In this document: positions 55,993 through 64,000 of the stretch, in pieces | How the letters are laid out: every line of letters starts with the position of its first letter | Position numbering within the stretch: the stretch's first letter is position 1 | Source of the DNA: Roseburia sp. | GTDB lineage: Bacteria > Bacteroidota > Bacteroidia > Bacteroidales > Bacteroidaceae | Length of the DNA: 64,000 bases | Reading direction: 5' to 3' | Assembly (NCBI GenBank): GCA_023665185.1 | Contig: JAMPEL010000011.1 | Coordinates: 1-64,000, forward strand | Translations under genes and position numbers: made by a program | Notes under the pieces: generated by a model | What the model was told of the DNA's origin: nothing | What the model saw: the letters and a program-made list of their open reading frames with translations, nothing else | The model's database searches: none

Positions 55993-58287
55993 ATGCATCA
56001 TTTGAGAAACTACATGACAGTATTGCTGCTTGGAGCAGCAACAGGACTGGCAAGCGCGCAGACGCTTCCTGAAAACAAAGAGAAGATGTTGTATAAGGAC
56101 AGTACGCAACCCATTGAGATACGGGTCAACGACCTGCTCCGGAGAATGACGCTCCACGAAAAGGTGCTGCAATTACAAAACAACTCAACAAGCGATCCGG
56201 ACGCAATGGAAAGTACTTACAAAGGAGAGAGCACCGGCACCACGCACGAGATGAGCAAGTCGGCAGCAGAAGCTGCCGCCGTGTTCGACCGTATGCACCA
56301 TTATATGGCAGAGAACACCCGGCTGGGAATCCCGGCTCTGACCACAGTGGAAGGCATTCACGGTGTGTTGCAAAACGGATGCACCATCTTTCCGCAGGCA
56401 ATAGCACAAGGAGCGACCTTCAATCCTGAGCTTATAGAAAGAATGACAGGCGCAATAGGACGCGAGGCGCGTGTTATTGGAGTACACCAGTTGCTCTCGC
56501 CAGTCCTCGACATCGCACGTGAGTTGAGATGGGGACGTGTGGAGGAGACATTCGGCGAAGACCCTTACCTAATCTCACAAATAGGCACGGCTTTTGTCAA
56601 AGGCTCACAGGCGCAAGGTGTAGGGTGTATGCCCAAACATTTCGTGGCGCACGGAACACCGACCGGCGGTCTGAACTGTGCCTATGTGGCAGGCGGAGAG
56701 CGCGAGATGCGCAACCTATATATATATCCGTTTGCAAAAGTAATAAAGGATGCCGACCCTACCGCTATCATGAGTTGTTACAGCGCGTATGACGGTGTGC
56801 CGGTAAGCGGCTCTTCCTATTATATGACCGACCTGCTGAGAGGCGAGCTTGGATTCAAAGGGTTCGTATATTCCGACTGGGGTTCGGTAGACAGACTGCG
56901 CGTATTCCATTATTCCGCACAGACCTCGGAGGAGGCCGCCCGACGCTCTCTGATAGCCGGAGTCGATATGGACGTATGGGACTGGGCTTACAGCACCCTT
57001 GAAGAACAAGTGGAACGCGGCATCATTGACGAATCGTATATAGACCGTGCCTGTCGCCGGATACTTACCGCAAAATTCAAGCTCGGACTTTTTGAGGACC
57101 CTTACGGACAGCCGGACAAAGTAGGAAAGGTTGTCAGAAGCAAGGAACATGTCGCATTGGCAAAGGAAGTGGCAGACGAAAGCATTGTCCTGCTGGAAAA
57201 CAAGAACAATATCCTGCCTCTCGATTCCAAGAAATACAAATCCATAGCCGTCCTCGGTCCGAACAGCAACTACGGTGTGGCTGGAGATTACGGATGGGTG
57301 GAAAAGGACCATCACGAATGTGTCACACTGCTTGAAGGTCTTCAATCGCTTGTAGGAAAAGACATTGAGCTGCGCCATCAAGAAGGTTGTGACTGGTGGA
57401 GCCAAGACGACAAGGACATAGACAAGGCTGTAGAACTGGCTTCACAAAGCGACATTGCCATTGTGGCAGTAGGAACCCGGAGCCTTTGGCTGGGACGAAA
57501 TGCCAAAGCGGCAAAGGTGACATCAGGAGAAGGTTTCGACCTTTCCTCACTCGAACTTCCGGGCAAACAGCTTGAGCTGTTGAAGGCAGTGAAAGCGACA
57601 GGCAAACCGATGATTGTCGTACTTATTACGGGCAAGCCGCTTGTCATGACATGGGCAAAGGAAAATGCGGATGCGGTGGTGCTGCAGTTCTACGGAGGAG
57701 AGCAGCAGGGAAATGCTCTTGCCGATATGCTTTTCGGCAACGTAAACCCTTCCGGACGCTTGAATATCTCATTCCCGCGCAGCACAGGCAATGTGCCATG
57801 TTTCTATAACTACTATCCTACCGACCGCGAACAGGTCTTCGATCAGGGAGGCAGTTATGAGGAACCAAACGGACACTATATTTTTGAAAAACCGTATGCG
57901 CTTTGGCAATTCGGTTATGGACTGAGCTATACGACATTTGAATATGACAATCTTCAGCTCAACGACACTATTTTTTCTCCGGAAGGCGAACTGAGAATAA
58001 AACTGACCGTAAAGAATACAGGCACACGCGAAGGTAAAGAGGTTGTCCAAGTATATGTAAGAGACAAGTTCAGCACTGTACTTACCCCGATTCAGCAGCT
58101 CAAGGCATTCAAGAAAGTCAATCTGAAAGCCGGCAAACAGACTGAGGTAGAACTGAGCATACCTATCGACGAGCTGGCATTATACAACGAGCGTCTGCAA
58201 CGCATGGTTGAACCCGGAGAATTTGAGATTCAAGTCGGAACAGCCTCCGACAATATAAAGATGCGGCGCAGCATATATGTAAAATAA
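55993..58287 (+). CDS. GH3 beta-glucosidase / beta-xylosidase
   Basis: 764 residues; signal peptide MHHLRNYMTVLLLGAATGLASA. Three-domain BglX-like GH3: TIM barrel, alpha/beta sandwich and C-terminal fibronectin-III-like domain (LTVKNTGTREGKEVVQVYV). Signatures are LGIPALTTVEGIHGVL, GWGRVEETFGEDPYLISQIG-type substrate loops (here ELRWGRVEETFGEDPY), KHFVAHGTPTGGLN and the nucleophile D295 in GFVYSDWGS. Family members remove terminal beta-glucose, beta-xylose or related residues; the choice is not visible. It is a single-gene unit with its own PUL promoter, between element B and mutY. Confidence 0.93.
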   Translation: MHHLRNYMTVLLLGAATGLASAQTLPENKEKMLYKDSTQPIEIRVNDLLRRMTLHEKVLQLQNNSTSDPDAMESTYKGESTGTTHEMSKSAAEAAAVFDRMHHYMAENTRLGIPALTTVEGIHGVLQNGCTIFPQAIAQGATFNPELIERMTGAIGREARVIGVHQLLSPVLDIARELRWGRVEETFGEDPYLISQIGTAFVKGSQAQGVGCMPKHFVAHGTPTGGLNCAYVAGGEREMRNLYIYPFAKVIKDADPTAIMSCYSAYDGVPVSGSSYYMTDLLRGELGFKGFVYSDWGSVDRLRVFHYSAQTSEEAARRSLIAGVDMDVWDWAYSTLEEQVERGIIDESYIDRACRRILTAKFKLGLFEDPYGQPDKVGKVVRSKEHVALAKEVADESIVLLENKNNILPLDSKKYKSIAVLGPNSNYGVAGDYGWVEKDHHECVTLLEGLQSLVGKDIELRHQEGCDWWSQDDKDIDKAVELASQSDIAIVAVGTRSLWLGRNAKAAKVTSGEGFDLSSLELPGKQLELLKAVKATGKPMIVVLITGKPLVMTWAKENADAVVLQFYGGEQQGNALADMLFGNVNPSGRLNISFPRSTGNVPCFYNYYPTDREQVFDQGGSYEEPNGHYIFEKPYALWQFGYGLSYTTFEYDNLQLNDTIFSPEGELRIKLTVKNTGTREGKEVVQVYVRDKFSTVLTPIQQLKAFKKVNLKAGKQTEVELSIPIDELALYNERLQRMVEPGEFEIQVGTASDNIKMRRSIYVK

Positions 58288-58397
58288 TTCAAGGCAATCA
58301 TAAATGTCTGAACAAGAAAATCCATTTCTGACACATTCGTCTCCGAAAGTCCCAGAAATGGATTTTCTTTTTTCCGCCATACGGCACAGAGTTGGCT

Positions 58398-59474
58398 TCA
58401 TATCATGCCATGACGTTCAAGCAAGAGGGTTATAGGACGGGGAAAGGCATAGTCGGAAAGGCTGTCCTGCGACACCCAACAAACATCTTTCAACACCCCG
58501 TCATCCGGTTTCTGCCGCAAGTCAAGACGATAGAAATTACATATCAATGTACGGTGTGTCAGCTGATGCCGCATATTTTCTTGTAAGACACTCCAAGTGA
58601 CACCCTCGCCTTTTGCAAAAGCAGGCAGCGCGCCGTCAGCCAACAACCCTTCCAAAGAGCATGGAGCGGCAGTCTCTATCAGAAAAGGCTCATACAAACC
58701 TTTCCATATATCCTCGCCGTTTCTCCGGAACAAAGCAATCTCGTCCTCTACACGGATGAATATATAATGAAAATAACGCACTGATATTCTTGGAGAACGG
58801 GATTTTACAGGCAAAGTATGCACCTTGCCGTCTTGAAAAGCCACGCAGTTCCCGACCAAAGGACATGCCGCACACTCAGGCGAATGGGGTACACACTGCA
58901 ACGCTCCAAAGTCCATTATCGCCTGATTGTAATTTGCCCCACTCTCTCCCTTTGGCAACAAGCTCTGTGCAAGACGGGCAAAATATTTTTTTCCGGCAGC
59001 TGTGTCAGTGGGTTCCGTGATACCAAAATAACGGGCAAGCACACGGTAAACATTTCCGTCCACCACGGCATGAGGCAGTCCGAAAGCAAAAGAGGCAATG
59101 GCTGCCGCCGTATAATCACCCACTCCTTTCAGGGAGCGAATGTCCTGATAGGTTTCCGGAAAGCCACCCCGTTGTGCCACCTGACGCGCCGCAACATGCA
59201 AGTTGCGCGCCCTCGAATAATAGCCAAGTCCCTGCCAGCATTTAAGCACATCTTCTTCTTCGGCTTGCGCCAATGTCTTCACATCGGGAAAACGCTGTAT
59301 AAAGCGCAAAAAGTAATCATATCCCTGAGCCACACGGGTCTGTTGGAGAATAATCTCCGAAATCCATATCAAATAAGGATTGCGTGTCTCCCGCCAGGGA
59401 AGATGCCTGTGGTTCTCTCCATACCATACAAGAAGTGTATGGGCAAACGATTTATCCATAAACATACGGTTCAT
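58398..59474 (-). CDS. mutY: A/G-specific adenine glycosylase MutY
   Basis: 358 residues. It removes adenine mispaired with 8-oxoguanine. The helix-hairpin-helix glycosylase core shows HLPWRETRNPYLIWISEII, with the catalytic Glu in SEIILQQTRV, LKGVGDYTAAAIASFAF, and the catalytic Asp in AVVDGNVYRVLAR. The 4Fe-4S cluster cysteines have the exact C-x6-C-x2-C-x5-C spacing (CVPHSPECAACPLVGNC). A C-terminal NUDIX-like domain that recognises 8-oxoG follows. It is a housekeeping gene on the opposite strand within the PUL, with no functional link to it. Confidence 0.96.
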   Translation of the reverse strand: MNRMFMDKSFAHTLLVWYGENHRHLPWRETRNPYLIWISEIILQQTRVAQGYDYFLRFIQRFPDVKTLAQAEEEDVLKCWQGLGYYSRARNLHVAARQVAQRGGFPETYQDIRSLKGVGDYTAAAIASFAFGLPHAVVDGNVYRVLARYFGITEPTDTAAGKKYFARLAQSLLPKGESGANYNQAIMDFGALQCVPHSPECAACPLVGNCVAFQDGKVHTLPVKSRSPRISVRYFHYIFIRVEDEIALFRRNGEDIWKGLYEPFLIETAAPCSLEGLLADGALPAFAKGEGVTWSVLQENMRHQLTHRTLICNFYRLDLRQKPDDGVLKDVCWVSQDSLSDYAFPRPITLLLERHGMI

Positions 59475-59576
59475 TAAAGCAGCACAAAATTATATCATTT
59501 AGAGACTGTCCGAAATTTATTTGAATATTTTTTGAGCAAACGGCTGTAGAAACCTAAATCCACCCCGCTATTTTTT

Positions 59577-59725
59577 TATAAACCGCACTGCGGTTTGTAA
59601 AAACAGCACTGTGGTTTGAAGAATTTTGCGCGCAAAAAAATCTTTTTCTCCCTGTGATTTTTCAAATACATCATACTAAATTTTCAAATCAGCAGTGCTG
59701 ATTTGATTTTTTTTGCTCGCCAATC
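59577..59725. repeat. Palindromic intergenic repeat, CAGTG family, locus 4
   Basis: First unit: AAACCGCACTGCGGTTT, then AACAGCACTGTGGTTTG and tail GAATTTTGCGCGCAAAAAAA (59577-59640). Second unit: ACTAAATTTTCAAATCAG, core CAGCAGTGCTG, ATTTGATTTTTTTTGC (about 59674-59715). Both unit types of locus 1 are present in reversed order. Apart from promoter P5, the gap 59475-60086 shows no gene. Confidence 0.65.
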
Positions 59726-59976
59726 TGACTTTTACTTCATAGCCCCCAAAAGGATAAACCGCTCCTCAAAATTATAAGTTCTTCCCAAATTAAGATTTGT
59801 GGAATGCTGTTTTTCAGCATGTAGAATCATCGGCACTCCGCAAAACCAAAATACAACAGTCACCATCGCCCTGTATCTTTACAGCCACAAATCCTCAAGA
59901 CAAGAAGAAGACAGTCCATTCAAAAATAAAAGATTTAGTTCAGAAAAATGCAAAAAGCCTTTCTTTTTCAATCCAA

Positions 59977-60042
59977 TGCAACAAATGTGGCATTTTATGA
60001 TGTGATGGTTATATATATATTATTTTCTTATAAATACATTTG
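59977..60042 (+). promoter_or_regulatory. PUL promoter P5 with shared upstream element (GH29 block)
   Basis: TGCAACAAATGTGG then CATTTTATGATG (from 59977), and -7 box TACATTTG (60035-60042) starting 53 bp from the CAAAT core. Nearly identical to P2. No -33 box. Confidence 0.65.
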
Positions 60043-60086
60043 CATACCGCAAATGACACGGAAAAACCAATAAACAACAAATACAC

Positions 60087-61607
60087 ATGTCAAATCTCAA
60101 CAAAAAACACATAGCAGCATTGTTGCTCGGAGCCGTTTTTACAGGAACCGCCTGCGCACAAGAACCGCAGCCATCTGTCACTCCAAACAGAACACAGCAA
60201 CTGCTACAGGAACGGGGATATGGAATGTTCGTACATTTCGGAATGAACACATTCATCGAACAAGAATGGTCGGAAGGCAAAGAACCGGCAAGTTCATATA
60301 ATCCGACACAACTGGATTGCGACCAATGGGTGCGTGTAGCCCGCGACGCAGGATTCCGCTACGTACTCCTTGTCACCAAGCATCATGACGGTTTCTGTCT
60401 TTGGGACAGCAAATATACGGATTACGATGTTGCTTCCTCACCGGTAAAGACAGACGTTGTGAGGGCTGTGTCGGACGCCTGCCGCAAATACGGATTGAAA
60501 TTCGCAGTCTACTATTCACTTTGGGACAGGCATGAGCCGTCATACACATCAAAAAAATTCGACAAGTATGTAAGATACATGGAGAACCAGCTCACAGAAC
60601 TCATGAGCAATTATGGAGAAGTGTGTGAGCTTTGGCTTGACGGAGCATGGGACAAGAAGGTGAATGACTGGCAGATTCCGCGCATCTATTCACTTGTCAA
60701 GAAGCTACAGCCCGATTGTGCCATAGGTGTCAACCACACGCTGACAAGCGTGGAAGGACAGCAGTCGTATTATTGGGACGATTTGATTCTGCCCGACCTC
60801 TGCACAGAGGACAATAAATATTACATGCGCTTCTTTCCAGGCGATTTCCGGCTTTGGGACCCTAAAATAGCTCCCAGAGGCGACAAGAAGCAATATCTGC
60901 ACAACGGAAAGTCATATTATCTCCCGTTTGAACACACCATCTGCCTCAGCAAAGCCTGGAATTGGTTTCAAAAGTCAAGACCGATGGAAGTGCGCGAGCT
61001 TGATGAGCTTGAAGAGCTTTTCTATCTTACCACAGAAAACGGCAACACACTTGTCATGAATGTTCCGCCCGACAATACCGGCAGAATACGGGAAAACGAG
61101 GCAAATGCAGTCATCGAGCTGGGCAGACGAATCGGCATAGAGAAAGACAAGCCACTGCCTTCCGGAGGAAAAATCATATCTACATGGAATAAGACAACCG
61201 CCTCTTCCGTATGGGAGAACAATGCGGAATATGAAGCGGGCAAGGCTACCGATGGAGGAATGCAGACAAGATGGGCATCAGCCTCTGCTCCGGCACAACT
61301 TGTTGTGGAGCTCAATCCAGACGAGCCTTTCAACAAAGTGAGCATATTTGAATATTGCGACACAAAACAAAGTGATGACGGATTCTCCAACATCAGAGTG
61401 AACCGCATACAAGAATACAGCATTGACATAGAGCGTAACGGCACCTGGGAGACTGTCTACATATCCTCACAACCGATGGGTGACTGCAAGGTGGTAAGGT
61501 TCCCACACGAATACAAGGCCAACAAAGTCCGCCTAAACGTGACTAAAGCGTCTGCCCCACCTTCCATTTATGAATTTAATGTGGCTTATAAAAAGGAAAA
61601 CAAATAA
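60087..61607 (+). CDS. GH29 alpha-L-fucosidase with C-terminal F5/8C domain
   Basis: 506 residues; signal peptide MSNLNKKHIAALLLGAVFTG...CAQE. The TIM barrel shows RGYGMFVHFGMNTFIEQEW, FRYVLLVTKHHDGFCLWDS and the nucleophile D185 in CELWLDGAW. The C-terminal ~140 residues (NKTTASSVWENNAEYEAGKA; TRWASASAPAQLVVELN) form a discoidin-type carbohydrate-binding domain. GH29 enzymes retain configuration; the family covers alpha-1,2/3/4/6 fucose, and the exact linkage is not visible. It provides a second fucosidase with a different mechanism from GH95, and starts the GH29-esterase-GH36 unit. Confidence 0.93.
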   Translation: MSNLNKKHIAALLLGAVFTGTACAQEPQPSVTPNRTQQLLQERGYGMFVHFGMNTFIEQEWSEGKEPASSYNPTQLDCDQWVRVARDAGFRYVLLVTKHHDGFCLWDSKYTDYDVASSPVKTDVVRAVSDACRKYGLKFAVYYSLWDRHEPSYTSKKFDKYVRYMENQLTELMSNYGEVCELWLDGAWDKKVNDWQIPRIYSLVKKLQPDCAIGVNHTLTSVEGQQSYYWDDLILPDLCTEDNKYYMRFFPGDFRLWDPKIAPRGDKKQYLHNGKSYYLPFEHTICLSKAWNWFQKSRPMEVRELDELEELFYLTTENGNTLVMNVPPDNTGRIRENEANAVIELGRRIGIEKDKPLPSGGKIISTWNKTTASSVWENNAEYEAGKATDGGMQTRWASASAPAQLVVELNPDEPFNKVSIFEYCDTKQSDDGFSNIRVNRIQEYSIDIERNGTWETVYISSQPMGDCKVVRFPHEYKANKVRLNVTKASAPPSIYEFNVAYKKENK

Positions 61608-61632
61608 AACTCTCAAAAAGCACTTACATATC

Positions 61633-63615
61633 ATGATTACAAACAACTTAAAAACAGGGATTGCCCTTGCCGTATTCATGGCAAGCCCTGTACTTATGAA
61701 TGCCAAAGTAACACTGCCTGCCATATATTCAGACAACATGATTATACAGCAGCAAACGGAAATGACATTCTCGGGAACAGCAAAGCGCAATGCAAGTGTC
61801 ACCGTATCGCCAAGCTGGGCAAAAAAAGCATATACAGCCCAAGCTGACTCAGAAGGAAAATGGAGCGTGAAAATACAGACTCCGAAAGCCGGAGGTCCGT
61901 ACACCATCACGTTTGACGATGGCGAACAGACAAAACTGGAGAATGTCCTTGCCGGGGAAGTGTGGTTCTGCTCGGGACAGTCAAATATGGAGATGCCTGT
62001 GGGCGGCTGGGGACGAGTGATGAACTACGAACAGGAAATAAAGGATGCCAATCACCCCAATATTCGTCTTTTCCAAGTGAAAAAAGTGACCTCTTTTGTA
62101 CCGGTGGATGAAACCATCTCCACAATGGGAGGATGGCAGGAATGCTCACCTTCCACTATTCCGGAGTTTTCGGCACTTGCCTATTTCTATGCCCGCCAAC
62201 TGCAACAGACGCTGAATGTTCCGGTCGGAGTCATTGACTGTGACTGGGGAGGCACTCCTGCCGAAGCATGGATAAGCCATGAGGCATTGAGCCACGTCAT
62301 AGGCTACGAGACTCAGCTTGAAAAGATGAAAGAAGCGGGATTCGACAGAGAAAAAATATTCGACATATATAATAAGGAGTCGGAAGAATGGAAGAGTGCC
62401 GTGCTCAGAAGCGACAAAGGTTATGCGGAGGGCAATCCGGGAAAAACCTTATGGACGGCTTCCGATTTTAATGACTCCGACTGGAAGACAATGCAGCTGC
62501 CCGCATATTGGGAAAAACAAGGGCTTACAGACTTTGACGGTGTCGTATGGTTCCGCAAAAGCATCGAAATACCCAAAAAATGGGAAGGCAAAGAACTTCA
62601 ACTGAATCCGGGAATAATAGATGACGAGGACATCATATACTGGAACGGCGAGCAGATTGCTTCCGGCGGAGGATTCAACGTGCAACGCCACTACACAATC
62701 CCGGCATCGCTTGTAAAGGCAGGGAAAAACACACTTGCAATCCGAGTGTTCGATACTGGCGGTGAGGGCGGTATTGCAGGAGAGGCGCAAGAGATGAATA
62801 TCGCTTATTCCAACGAAAAAGCCGTATCTCTTGCCGGAGAGTGGAAATACAATATAGGATTTGACGCCACCAAACTGCCACCTGCTCCTCCTTATCCCGA
62901 CGGTTCGTCATACCCGACTGTATTGTTCAATGCAATGGTTCACCCGTGGCTTAACTACCCAATCAAGGGAGTCATTTGGTATCAAGGATGTGCAAATGTA
63001 GGCAGAGCGGAACAATATGAGAGCCTCTTCCAGACTCTCATTCACGATTGGCGCAAACAGTTCGGAATGCCCGACATGCCATTCTATTTCGTACAGCTCG
63101 CAAACTACCTGACACGTCAGAACGTACAGCAGGAGTCGCCGTGGGCAGCTCTGCGCGAGGCTCAGGCACAAGCCCTGAAAATAGAAGGAACGGGAATGGT
63201 CTGCAATATCGACTTGGGAGAGGCTAACGACATACATCCTAAAAACAAGCAGGCTGTCGGCAAGCGTCTCGCCGCCCTATCACTGGCAAAGACGTATGGA
63301 AAGAAAGTGGCTGGCTCTGCTCCTGTGTATGAGAAGTACTCGGTTAAGGGCGACAAAGTGACGGTTGAGTTCAGCATACCGGAAACAGGCGAAAAATTCA
63401 ATCCGAACTCTGACATCAAGGGATTCACACTGGCAGGTCCAGACCATGTATGGCATGAGGCTCAGGCACATACCGAGAACGGCAAAGTAGTGGTTTCTTC
63501 CGACAAAGTAAAGACACCGATAGCAGTGCGCTACGGATGGGCAAACAATCCGGAATGTACGCTTGACACTCCTTCCGGACTCAAAGTGGCTCCATTCCGC
63601 AGCGACAACTGGTAA
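61633..63615 (+). CDS. Sialate O-acetylesterase-like SGNH carbohydrate esterase
   Basis: 660 residues from the ATG at 61633, 25 bp after the GH29 stop; the open frame extends 63 bp into GH29, but the later ATG directly precedes a signal peptide (NNLKTGIALAVFMASPVLMNA). SGNH signatures: catalytic Ser in WFCSGQSNMEMPVGG, GVIWYQGCANVGRAEQY, and the catalytic His in EANDIHPKNKQAVGKRLA. A jelly-roll insert (about residues 280-400: VVWFRKSIEIPKKWEGKEL, HYTIPASLVKAGKNTLAIRV) is typical of SASA proteins. It would remove O-acetyl groups from the glycan. In a PUL without sialidase, a plant-glycan acetyl group is as likely a target as sialic acid. Confidence 0.9.
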   Translation: MITNNLKTGIALAVFMASPVLMNAKVTLPAIYSDNMIIQQQTEMTFSGTAKRNASVTVSPSWAKKAYTAQADSEGKWSVKIQTPKAGGPYTITFDDGEQTKLENVLAGEVWFCSGQSNMEMPVGGWGRVMNYEQEIKDANHPNIRLFQVKKVTSFVPVDETISTMGGWQECSPSTIPEFSALAYFYARQLQQTLNVPVGVIDCDWGGTPAEAWISHEALSHVIGYETQLEKMKEAGFDREKIFDIYNKESEEWKSAVLRSDKGYAEGNPGKTLWTASDFNDSDWKTMQLPAYWEKQGLTDFDGVVWFRKSIEIPKKWEGKELQLNPGIIDDEDIIYWNGEQIASGGGFNVQRHYTIPASLVKAGKNTLAIRVFDTGGEGGIAGEAQEMNIAYSNEKAVSLAGEWKYNIGFDATKLPPAPPYPDGSSYPTVLFNAMVHPWLNYPIKGVIWYQGCANVGRAEQYESLFQTLIHDWRKQFGMPDMPFYFVQLANYLTRQNVQQESPWAALREAQAQALKIEGTGMVCNIDLGEANDIHPKNKQAVGKRLAALSLAKTYGKKVAGSAPVYEKYSVKGDKVTVEFSIPETGEKFNPNSDIKGFTLAGPDHVWHEAQAHTENGKVVVSSDKVKTPIAVRYGWANNPECTLDTPSGLKVAPFRSDNW

Positions 63616-63719
63616 GCGGTACTGAAAATGCCACACAGCAAGCAATCCGGGTTGTATCTGTACCCCCGGAAGGAACTCCCCAAACATAAAATATCAACAA
63701 ACTAAAACAATAAACTATC

Positions 63720-64000
63720 ATGAATTTCAAATCAACAATTGCTCTTTGTGCTCTTGCAATGGCACAATCAGTCTTTGCAGACGATTTTATAAGGGTGAAC
63801 ACAGACAATGTGGACCTTGTATTGCGTGTCAAAGACAACGGAAGAGTGTATCAGTCGTATCTCGGCAAGCATCTGCGATATGAGGCAGACATGCAAAACC
63901 TTCCTGACGGAACAGAAGCATATCTCACCCACGGCATGGAAGACTATTTCGAACCAGCCATAGACATACAGCATACGGACAAGAATCCTTCGCTGTTGCT
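63720..64000 (+). CDS. GH36 alpha-galactosidase, N-terminal part (cut by window edge)
   Basis: 93 codons are visible. A signal peptide (MNFKSTIALCALAMAQSVFA) is followed by the GH36 N-terminal beta-sandwich start: VDLVLRVKDNGRVYQSYLG, then AYLTHGMEDYFEPAIDI and HTDKNPSLLL, which resembles the 'YPT-G...EPAL-V-H-DGN-S' segment of GH36 enzymes. The catalytic barrel lies beyond the window. Located 104 bp after the esterase on the same strand, with only a short gap, so it probably continues the P5 unit. Confidence 0.75.
   Translation, partial: MNFKSTIALCALAMAQSVFADDFIRVNTDNVDLVLRVKDNGRVYQSYLGKHLRYEADMQNLPDGTEAYLTHGMEDYFEPAIDIQHTDKNPSLL

Noticed and set aside
61570-61632. The upstream start of the esterase frame inside GH29
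   Set aside because: The extra 21 codons repeat GH29 coding DNA in another frame, and the ATG at 61633 directly precedes a good signal peptide.

Overview
The window is chromosomal DNA from a member of the Bacteroidales, of the gut Bacteroides/Phocaeicola/Prevotella type; the genus cannot be fixed from the sequence alone. Reasons: two SusC/SusD outer-membrane pairs, a hybrid two-component system (HTCS) regulator, promoters of the TTTG...TAnnTTTG type, few Shine-Dalgarno sequences, and many secreted glycoside hydrolases.

Layout. 1-20.8 kb is mostly housekeeping: a cut tRNA-Gly, an operon of a small secreted protein, a PcrA/UvrD helicase and carboxynorspermidine decarboxylase, a HAD phosphatase, a LacI regulator with NudC, an orphan rmlA, a nitrogen operon (TorF-like porin, GlnK, Amt), htpG, clpC, an AraC regulator and asnA. 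20.8-22.8 kb is a scar: a truncated gene, a 1.12-kb element with terminal inverted repeats and no transposase, and the 3' remnant of another gene. 22.8-64 kb is one large polysaccharide utilisation locus (PUL). Its minus-strand operon encodes fasciclin protein, SusC, SusD, two fasciclin proteins, SusC, SusD; then come a GH2 enzyme and the HTCS regulator. The plus strand carries GH95-GH43-GH92, then GH3, then (past mutY on the other strand) GH29, a sialate O-acetylesterase-like enzyme and the start of a GH36 alpha-galactosidase.

How it fits together. Five transcription units of the PUL (SusCD operon, GH2, GH95 block, GH3, GH29 block) each carry a related ~26-bp element at a fixed distance (53-54 bp) upstream of a TAnnTTTG box, and lack a good -33 box. 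The regulator gene itself has a normal -33/-7 promoter and no such element. The simplest reading is that the HTCS protein activates all five promoters in response to a glycan fragment. The enzymes are almost all exo-acting (fucose, galactose, mannose or glucosamine, arabinose or xylose, glucose or xylose residues), so a branched fucosylated plant-type glycan or glycoprotein glycan is plausible but unproven.

The most unusual non-coding content is a family of ~0.6-kb intergenic modules present four times (three direct, one inverted). Each holds a ~60-nt hairpin, a tandem array with an exact 22-bp period (degenerate in the inverted copy), a hairpin after the array in the direct copies, and a 13-bp palindrome. 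Two of the modules sit inside the 1.12-kb elements. A second family of short palindromes with CAGTG cores recurs at four other intergenic sites.
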